Positions 56,341-64,000 of a stretch of DNA of 64,000 nt are shown here, in pieces (the first letter of the stretch is position 1; every line of letters starts with the position of its first letter). The notes under the pieces were generated by a model. That model did no database searches and was not told the origin of the DNA. It saw only the letters and a program-made list of their open reading frames with translations. Source of the DNA: Limnanthes douglasii subsp. nivea (lineage: Eukaryota; Streptophyta; Magnoliopsida; Brassicales; Limnanthaceae); contig JAUPFV010000003.1 in NCBI GenBank assembly GCA_036936605.1, positions 103,487,278-103,551,277 of the forward strand. Reading direction: 5' to 3'. The position numbers and the translations under genes are program-made.

Positions 56341-57695
56341 GTATTTACGATTCACTTATAAATTTCTACTTATTATGTGAGTTTTTAGCTTCACCAATAA
56401 TAAATGATAGTTCATGTAATAATTGGATAATATGTTTGTTTTTGTGTAGTTAGTGGTATATTACCCGTATTAATTTAATATATATTATTAATTTTAAATA
56501 TATTTTTAGTGCGTAAGATAAATTTAAAATAATTTGATAAACTATGCAAATAAAATAAACTAATAAATAAATTGAAATTAAGATGGTTTAAAATCAAATT
56601 TCACAAAAATAATATATAACAAAATTAGACTAAAGATTTTTGTATTCAACCGTCATATATATGTTTGTAAGATCATACTAAATGGACATAAAAAAATTAG
56701 AACAGAGGCACAAATCACGAAGTTGAATACATAAAGCAAAAAATACCAGTGTGGAGAAAACCAAAAATGACACAAAGAGAATTGGTGGCGCGAGAAAAAA
56801 GAAGATGGTGTATATAATAAGCCAAGACATGGGAATATCATGGCTATATGTGATATTATGGATCCAAAGAAAGCCTAACTAAGTAATATTGACAATTTCA
56901 TAAGCTAAAAGACAAGGCGCCAAGAATGAACAATGATGGGCAAAAGATCAAATATTAAAGATGATTCGACACAATGAAACAAACTAGGTTGTAGCGAAGA
57001 TTGTTGGTAGAATTACATGCGCAAGATGAGCTAACGGTAAGATAAATTATAGCTGGAAATAAGCTACACATGAGTTGAAGGTGGTAGTTCAAAGCAGTTA
57101 AGTACAAAGTCAAGGCGGTTACAAAGTTAGCTAAAGGAAGGGAAGTTTGAGTCAAGATGAGTACCAATATAACTTGATCTAATGAAGCTTATTTTTATGC
57201 TACAATGAAATCATATGTCATAGAAGTCAAAGGTAAACAACTAGCACGAACAAACAAACTAGTGGCACGATTACTTAGTCAACTGGACCGCTGGCACACA
57301 CAAAATAGAGTCGTTGGCACATGCAAATTGTGCCAGAATGATAAAAGAAGAAAATTACTATGCCAATAAAAAATCCATTTGAAAAAAGTTTAGGATATCA
57401 ATTATGTGATTAATTAGAGCTAGAAGCCCAAAGCACGGGTCTAGATGAGTTGGATAAAGAAAAGGTCCACATGAACCATCATCAAGCCCAAGTGAACATG
57501 GTGGCCACGAACATGTGTTGGGAAGCAAAACAATTGTGGAAAAAATGTAATATCCAACCAACGGTTTTCCAACATTGAAGTTTGGCACAAATTAAAAAGT
57601 GAATTTTGTGAGGTTTTTCTCCAGAATAGATGGATTTCAAGAAGGAAGCATCAAAAATCCGTTGGATGAAGCATAATTAGAAATTACACGTTTAC
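56341..57695. other. Non-coding DNA
   Basis: No coding similarity found. A GGCAC-rich stretch (about 57240-57340) and some less AT-rich sequence (57410-57560) stand out but match nothing I recognise. Confidence 0.4.
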
Positions 57696-58149
57696 ACTAG
57701 CAAAATTCAAAACTTAAACCTCTATTTTCTATTTACTCTATTTTATAACATAACTTACCATGTATATTTATAGGCAATACATAAACCGCACAAGTAAAAC
57801 CTTCATAATGATAAGTTGGTGGTTATCCTCTTTTAAAGAAACTTGTAATTGTGTTAGGTTAACTTGGCATGGATCATTATCCCATAATCAATTTAACCCA
57901 ATTATCCTAAAATTGGCATGTTGATGGCCATATGCCAATAAGTGTTTGTCCTCGTACGTGACACCGTGCGATGCCAAGTTAAACTAGCACAGTTACAAGG
58001 TTTTTTTAAAGATAATAACCACGACTGCAATTTCATATTATGTTTGTTTTACTTGTGTGATTTATTTATTTCATATAAGTATATACTATAAAATATGTTA
58101 TGAATAGGATTGAAAGACAATAGAGGTCTAGGTTTTCAATTTTGCTAGT
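57696..58149. repeat. Fold-back repeat: two arms of about 180 bp around a short loop
   Basis: The left arm begins ACTAGCAAAATT (57696) and the right arm ends AATTTTGCTAGT (58149). Inside, CACAAGTAAAAC, GTGGTTAT, CTTGTAA and TTAACTTGGCAT pair with their complements. Arms look about three-quarters identical. The loop itself (about 57880-57965) has ATTGGCAT / ATATGCCAAT. Could be a MITE-like element or a hairpin transcript source. No target duplication seen. Confidence 0.7.
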
Positions 58150-59099
58150 CCAAAATTGCAATTCCATATTATGTTTGTTTTAATATAAGTGACAGGAGTG
58201 GTTATCCCAAACAAAGTGTCTCATCTTTACTTGTGTTTTTACTTAACAAATATCTTGCAACCTTAAGTGAGGAAAATACTTATTGTGATAAGCTGATTCG
58301 AGACACTATCTTAAAGTCTTACAAAGGAAAAAAAATTTCTTTAGCAAATTTAACTCACGTGACAAGTAGTATCAAATCATGTTTTGCTATCTAAGTTAGG
58401 ATTTAGCAGAGTTTAAGACACGAAAAGTAGCAGTAATATAGTTGGAGGATCATCAATTAAGAACTTGATAAGGATATTCTTGATTGAGATTTCTCGTAAT
58501 ATATAAATTCATAATATTTACACATGTTTTTATAAGTCCAGTTATTTAAATATACGCAACCTATAGCTTATTGTACTCGCGGAGAAAAATATAGGTAGTA
58601 TCATGTATATTTATCATGTCGGTATCCGTCAGATTTGTATGGATCTAGAGGGAGGGTCCTTCAGTGTAGGAATTCAATTATTAGGCCTTCAAGACCTAAT
58701 AAGATTATGGTCTCCTGCAAATTCAAGAACATAAAATTTGGAACTAATGGGTTAACTTAAAGAGAAAAAGTAAATGGGTTCTTTATAGAGAATTTTGTAA
58801 AGTAAAAGGGTTTCTATTTAACTAAGTATATTTTATTCCGTTAAAATAAATAAAACCCAAAATCCATAAATTCATTATTCTATGTGTTTTATTTTCCTGC
58901 ATAAATTTCCCCTCCCTATTTCTCTCTGACTTTTAAATGGTGCTTCATTATTTCATCTTCAAATATTGGCTGCAGTTATCTTCTTTCAAAGTACTATGGT
59001 TCAATGAACTTGCATCATGTGGAAAGATCAATAGTTTCTCAGTTTATCTTCTTTTATGTCATATACTGTTCATGTTATCATTCGTTGATGATAATAATT
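58150..59099. other. Non-coding DNA, possibly an LTR at its end
   Basis: No frame. CAATTTCATATTATGTTTGT from the fold-back region recurs just after it (58158-58190). The last ~450 bp could be a plus-strand LTR, judging only from the PBS-like site that follows. Confidence 0.3.
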
Positions 59100-59112
59100 G
59101 GTATTAGAGTCA
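59100..59112 (+). promoter_or_regulatory. PBS-like site
   Basis: TGGTATTAGAGTC differs by two bases from the usual tRNA-Met PBS TGGTATCAGAGCC. No gag follows, so this may be a relic or chance. Confidence 0.3.
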
Positions 59113-60147
59113 TATTCATGATGATTTAAAGTATATAATTTATTATTCATTCTTTCTCCTAAATCAGTTTTATCAATTAATTCAGATTGGGAGAAAATCC
59201 TCTAATTTTTATTGATGTTGAGACTCATTAGCATGTTTAGGGTTATGAGAATTTAAAAATAAATTTTAAGCATTGATTAACGCAATCGAGAGCACAATAT
59301 ATATGTCAATTTCCATGTATGATTAAAGTTACATGTGTTGTTTTCGAATCTTTTGGGTCCAGGCCCTAATTCGAACATATTTAGGATTTTGATTGTCTGC
59401 ATCAGATGATTGTTGCGGAAAATAGGCTTGTTGCTGCAACAACCAACTTCAGCCATAAAAAATAGTTTGTTATCGCGGTAATCTAACAACAACAATCTTT
59501 TTACCGTAACAGGCTCTGTTTCTTGTCATGACAATTGGCCCCTACACATAAGCCGGGTTTTATTCTTCTTAATTTATGCTTGTATATGATTTTGTTATCC
59601 CAATCTATCCTTTATACCTACAAAAACCAATTAAATTTGTTGTTTATATATATTAATTTTGTTTGCATGATTTTTAATTTGGTTAAAAAAAATTACACCA
59701 ACACGTATAAGATGTCAAGTTTAGATGTGTTCTATGTTTAAAGTGATATATGTTTAAGGGTGTGCAATTATGTAGCCCCATCTATATGAGTCTTAAAAAA
59801 TCATGTATAGCTGAAAATGTATAGCCTTCGGGATGGGTTATGATTACCCATTTTCGTTAAGCACTTAGGCTATGAGATGTATGGGGTGATGTCATGCATG
59901 TCCATAGATTGTTTGTTTTTAAGGTTTGGAGTTTTGCATGTTATTCATCACCTTTCAGATATTGAAAATTTTGATGAATAATTTACATCCTAGAAATTGC
60001 TTCAGATGTTCATAGTGTAATGAAATACAAAGTGAAAGGTCTGATAAGTAACACAAATATTTCAGATTTTTTGCTTGATTTATAATGTGAATACTTCATA
60101 TGATCATTTCTTGAAATTGTATAGGCGGAAAATTTAGATATGGTCGT
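59113..60147. other. Non-coding DNA
   Basis: No gene found. The region 59360-59530 is less AT-rich (TTGTTGCTGCAACAACC hairpin at about 59428) without recognisable identity. Confidence 0.4.
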
Positions 60148-60300
60148 GAAATATTACAACAACTCAATTCATATGATGGTATTATAACAACTCAATAACG
60201 CGTTGTCATCTACCGGCTCCGCTAAATATTACAACAACTCTACGCGTTGTCATCTACCGGCTCCGCTAAATATTACAACAACTCAATTCATATGATGGTA
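60148..60300. repeat. Nested duplication (44-bp tandem inside a longer repeat)
   Basis: ACGCGTTGTCATCTACCGGC starts at 60198 and 60242 (period 44). AAATATTACAACAACTCAAT occurs at 60148 and again at 60268, flanking it. The copies are identical, so the event is recent. Confidence 0.8.
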
Positions 60301-60789
60301 TTTTAGGACCTAAAACTTGATAAGTTTATAATGTATGTCAAACTTTATATGGAATAATTCTGATATTATTCCATTAATTAGATGTTTCTTTTTTATCGTT
60401 CCGTAAGTGATATTTACCTATGATGTAACATTTAGGTTCATATGTTGTTAGAGGGCTTAAGGATTGAAAGCATGATATATTTCTCATGTTGGACTAAATG
60501 ACATAAACCACTGGCTTAGATAGGAAACATATGTCACTCTTACATATAGGAGCACTCTTAATGTTGCTTACGTAAAAGCTAGTGAACTTTGTCTAAAAAA
60601 AACAAAATCATTGGTTAGTACCAATGTAACGTTCCAGGGCTGCATGCGAACTCTCACACCTAATAATTGATTGTTCTATTGCCATAATTTTTTATCTCGT
60701 TGGTTTGATGATTAAGAAATTTTTCACAGTATTTGGTTATCATGGCATAACATAATCTATACATTTTGGATAAGCGGCGAACAATTCAC
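60301..60789. other. Non-coding DNA
   Basis: I see nothing identifiable. Confidence 0.4.
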
Positions 60790-61010
60790 ATAATGATGTT
60801 AGATTTTTTTCATAAGTTTCTACTGTGTTTGCTTCAATACAAAATATAAAACTCCATAAAATATTTTAAAGAAACGTAAGGTTTCAACTTTTTAACCGAG
60901 CCACAAATATTTTTGTTTATATGAAATTTTCATAACAAGTTGATTGCATCCAGAAATAGATTTTCAATAGCTAGCATCAATTCTTGCATCTGGAAATAGT
61001 TGGCTGTTAC
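60790..61010 (-). pseudogene. MULE transposase fragment 1
   Basis: Minus-strand QELMLAIENLFLDAINLL, a stop, then KFHINKNICGSVKK. This is the (E/R)LAL..AI...FP.(A/T).HLLC..HI.KN segment of MULE transposases. Homologous to 63850-63980. Only this segment is readable. Confidence 0.55.
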
Positions 61011-62721
61011 ATTCTTGGAAATTAGACGGGTAATAATATTTATCTTGAATATCTACAGTTCATAGAGAACTATAATAGCCCGTGTTGGTATAACTAGAGT
61101 AAAATGATACCAGTTTGGTAAGAGTTATTTACATGTGACATCGGGTTTTACTGGTTTCCTTAGATTGTTAGAGACATGGATCAATGATCATTTTCAGGTT
61201 CCTTCAACTATGCAATTCAGTTTATATGCTATCACCCAGGAAACCGTGTGGAGATATGAACCTCTTCCTTTTGTTCAAACAAAAATACTCGAGACAATAT
61301 TCGTCAATATTTTTTTATGTTGAGAGAGCAAGATGTATTTTTATGTGTTGTTTGTATTTTTTTTACTATATTTCTCTTTATTTCAATATGATTTTAATTT
61401 ATAATAATAATAATAAAAAAATATTTTGTACGTATGGTTCATGCCATGTGGATATTTACGTGATGTAAGAGCTTTCTGTGATATTGCTTAGATATATGTT
61501 AGACTGAATTCTTGGGACATCGTAGAAGGTGGCGTTAGATCTAGACGTGAAAATACCCGTTATTTGTGGGATGCATTTATTTGGACTGCATGACAATCCC
61601 ATAATTTTGATCCCATATTTTAAGGTGATCCATACTGGGTCGGACAACCTGTAAAGTATGTTATACCATGTATGGATATCGAGCAACTTATGGTATGTAT
61701 TGATCGATCTTGATTCTTGCCTCGATGATGCATATGTTAGGGTGAACCCATCCGCTACCTTATCGTGCGAGGTTACATAACTTGGCAAATCAGCTACTTA
61801 GGTTGGAGGTGATGTCCCTTGAGTTGAGTATGAAGCAGATTTGTGAGCCTTTACTTAAGTGTTTTAGACTTGCGCGCTGCTATCGGGATTGATTTTACTA
61901 CATGTTTTTTTGTTATAACTTTTTTTATGTATCGATTTGTTTTTTACGTTTCGTTATATTACAACTAGGTTGTATCACGACCATTTTATTATGTACGAGT
62001 TTGATGTTTACATTTTATTGTATCACGACTATTTTTTAACGACTATGAATATTTGAAATATATTATGGTATCCATAATTTACAGTATTGAATATTGATAT
62101 GTCTATCCAATAGGTGTCCCAAGCAGATTGGTTAAGTGGATTACTATTTACACGTAACAGATATTCATAAGTTTATTTCGATTATTTTCTCTAGTCACAT
62201 GTAGGGCAGTGCTATATCTCAACACCTGTTTGTTCGATCTCAACCCCCAAATTTAACTATTACTCGTCATGTGGGTTTATTCTAACATACATTTGGGGTT
62301 GCATTAGTCTTATCCAATACGTGTCCCAAACATATTGGTTATGAGGATTACATTATCCACAACGTACACATGTACAAAATTGATAGGTCTATTTGGATTA
62401 CGCAATCCTTGGCTAAAGCTCAATAAATAGACACTATAATTTTGTAAAAACTAAACCTTGAAAACTCACACCTTAGAAAAAAAATATTTGTGTAGATCAA
62501 TGTCGAAGATGAATATTTGAAGAAATTATTCATTAAAATGAAAAAAAAACATATAGTGAGAAATGGGGTAACCTGTATTTGGAGGCAATATTATCAGTTG
62601 TAATGTCACCCACAAATTGCATTGAGCTTTCAATTCATAAATCAAAACTCGTCTCACTAATTTCCATGAAAATAAACATCTATATATTGATATAGATACG
62701 ATTCGAGCGCTAGTAATATAA
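61011..62721. other. Non-coding or very decayed DNA, with a possible plant-mobile-domain trace
   Basis: Plus-strand GFTGFLRLLETWINDHF (61140-61190) and WDAFIWTA (about 61570) vaguely recall plant mobile domain (PMD) proteins, which are often carried by MULEs. Too weak to call. A direct repeat, TATCCAATA(G/C)GTGTCCCAA, occurs at about 62104 and 62310. Confidence 0.25.
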
Positions 62722-63072
62722 TCAAGTAAATAATCCCTTATGACCAATAATTTTGTTGATCTTACTAGGTTTCTTTGCTAAAAAAACTTTATCTTTCTTC
62801 TTCGGAGAAGCTTTAGCTTTTGGTACCATGAATGAATTTGTTTTCGAGGTAGTTGTGCTAGTTATCGTATCGGGAGTGCTAGTGTTATGTTCTTGACTAG
62901 ATCTATCTTCAAATATATATGGGTCTCGTTTAGTCGATTTGTCCGGATCGGGTTTTTTACTACTTGTATTAATAACCGGTTCTTTAGGCTCTAATATGTG
63001 ACTTGTTTTGGGATTGAGGATTTGTATCATCCTATTTATAATATGATCTTTTATATTTTGGTTCGTAACCAC
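62722..63072 (-). CDS. Lys/Ser/Thr-rich frame of unknown nature
   Basis: Up to 116 residues, rich in Lys, Ser, Thr and Pro (KKPDPDKSTKRDPYIFEDRS, KAKASPKKKDKVFLAKKPSK). No predicted membrane segment or known domain. The listed start is a GTG; the first ATG is about 14 codons in. It lies on the same strand as the nearby MULE transposase relic and could be a decayed linker or tail of that element. A non-coding origin is also possible. Confidence 0.25.
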   Translation of the reverse strand: MVTNQNIKDHIINRMIQILNPKTSHILEPKEPVINTSSKKPDPDKSTKRDPYIFEDRSSQEHNTSTPDTITSTTTSKTNSFMVPKAKASPKKKDKVFLAKKPSKINKIIGHKGLFT

Positions 63073-63099
63073 AGTTAAAACTATATATCATGTCTATTT

Positions 63100-64000
63100 T
63101 TCGTGTTGGGTCATCTTATACCCATTTTATATCTATGAACGATCTTTAAAGTAAACTAATATGCATCGCATTCTTTTAGAGAAAATGGTATATATTCTCA
63201 CTTGGCTAGATGCACACGGTAACCCGTAGGATTTCCTAACAATATAACTACAAGCTACCAGACCTAAGTCTATCTTTTTAGCACACTCATAATTCTCGAT
63301 AGTGTCTAAGGCCGTTAAAAATAAATTACATTTTAATTCTTTATGAGATATTAATTTTATATAACACTTTCACATGATAACTACTTCTCTTGAATAATTT
63401 GAAAATGATCGAGTGTTGAGCATCAAGAAATTTATGAACGGACGTCCAAAATTGTTCAAAATGTATAGACTTGTAACGAGGTATCATTTTAGGTTCGAAT
63501 GAGCACTCTCCGCCCTATAATATAGATAAAAAAATAAGTTATGATTATAAAATTGAATGTATAAAATTTAAGTTTATAAATGAAAAAGTATCACTTAACG
63601 ATTACTAGTTTGGTTTCCTAAATGTTTATGCTCGTTTAAATATGTGAAGAAAATTATCATCATATATTGTTATCCATTGATTCATAATATAATCTATGAA
63701 CTTCTGAAAAAAAAAAGAACACTTTGTTTAATGTTGTGAGATTTTTGTTATACAACCGTGTTCGATAGGGCAAAACACTGTTTTGAATATTTGTAAACTC
63801 TCCCGCCATATCTACTTTGGGCATCACTTTTTACCATATGCAAAAATAGTTTTGTTAATATATTATTTTCATAACATGTGGGTAGCATCCGGAAAAACGT
63901 CTTCAATAGCTCGCATCAACGCTAACTCTCGATTGGTGACGATAATATTCGGAAATGCACAAATATTATATACCACGAGAGTTCTTAAAACACTCAAAGC
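63100..64000 (-). pseudogene. MULE transposase fragment 2, running off the window
   Basis: Minus strand: NIIVTNRELALMRAIEDVFP and DATHML (63950-63860), a stop, YINKTIFAYGKK (about 63850), FIDYIMNQWITIYDDNFLHI (63695-63630), then PKMIPRYKSIHFEQFWTS (about 63490-63440). This follows the order of the MULE transposase domain (catalytic Asp in VTNRELAL replaced: usual VTDRE is NRE here). Decayed; the N-terminal part is beyond the window. Confidence 0.6.

Noticed and set aside
56653..56841. Hydrophobic Phe/Cys-rich frame resembling a membrane peptide
   Set aside because: It arises from T-rich DNA, with no conserved context or promoter.
61130..61790. Plant mobile domain protein
   Set aside because: Only two short, weak resemblances in broken frames; kept as a note, not called.
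1..64000. tRNA, rRNA or CRISPR features
   Set aside because: No cloverleaf with A and B boxes, no rRNA block and no spacer-repeat array seen. tRNA-like pieces are primer-binding sites of retroelements. The regular repeats are minisatellites.

Overview
The window looks like nuclear DNA of a flowering plant, probably a repeat-rich heterochromatic region. It is AT-rich, I see no convincing host gene, and nearly all recognisable coding sequence is plant transposable-element protein: Ty3/gypsy of the Tat lineage and of a CRM-like chromovirus, Ty1/copia, L1-type LINE and Mutator-like (MULE). Most copies carry stops, frameshifts and deletions. The best preserved is the 3' half of a Tat element at the left edge. 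Species cannot be told from the sequence. All family assignments come from reading motifs by eye; no search was run.

Layout. 1-5.5 kb: 3' end of a plus-strand Tat element (Tat-I): an open integrase frame, then a long gene on the opposite strand with its own TATA box and a spliceable intron, then polypurine tract and LTR. 5.5-8.5 kb: AT-rich spacer and a minus-strand LINE relic (LINE-B). 8.7-17.1 kb: a decayed plus-strand Tat pol (Tat-II) split by a minus-strand chromovirus in an LTR-internal-LTR-internal(truncated) tandem that shares the middle LTR. 17.2-20.7 kb: a possible Tat LTR and a second, decayed copy of the opposite-strand gene (Tat-III). 21.2-29.3 kb: a copia relic (Copia-A) holding an almost full-length dead LINE (LINE-A, 6.6 kb) bounded by an 8-bp target duplication. 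29.3-31.5 kb: AT-rich DNA and a 27/54-bp minisatellite.

31.5-50.5 kb is one minus-strand Tat element (Tat-IV) stretched by nested insertions. It has a third copy of the opposite-strand gene, then integrase, RNase H and RT. Into it went two short non-autonomous LTR elements (sLTR-1 with TSD TTAAC; sLTR-2) and a copia element (Copia-B, TSD ATATA). Copia-B itself contains a 2-kb MULE with long inverted repeats and a 9-bp TSD, a Tork-like copia (Copia-C) with an RT deletion, and a TRIM-like element. The Tat reverse transcriptase frame resumes on the far side of Copia-B, which supports this reconstruction.

50.5-55.6 kb: a LINE fragment (LINE-C), then a copia relic (Copia-D) between two minisatellite blocks of one repeat family in inverted orientation. 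55.6-64 kb: a possible solo LTR, a 450-bp fold-back repeat, a possible primer-binding site, short duplications, two MULE transposase relics and a Lys/Ser-rich frame of unknown nature.

The most interesting system is the opposite-strand gene of the Tat elements. Three diverged copies keep the same plan: TATA box, CT-rich leader, conserved central domain, coiled coil, acidic Ser-rich tail, always convergent to pol. Autonomous Tat-lineage elements thus appear to carry a second, independently promoted gene whose function is unknown.
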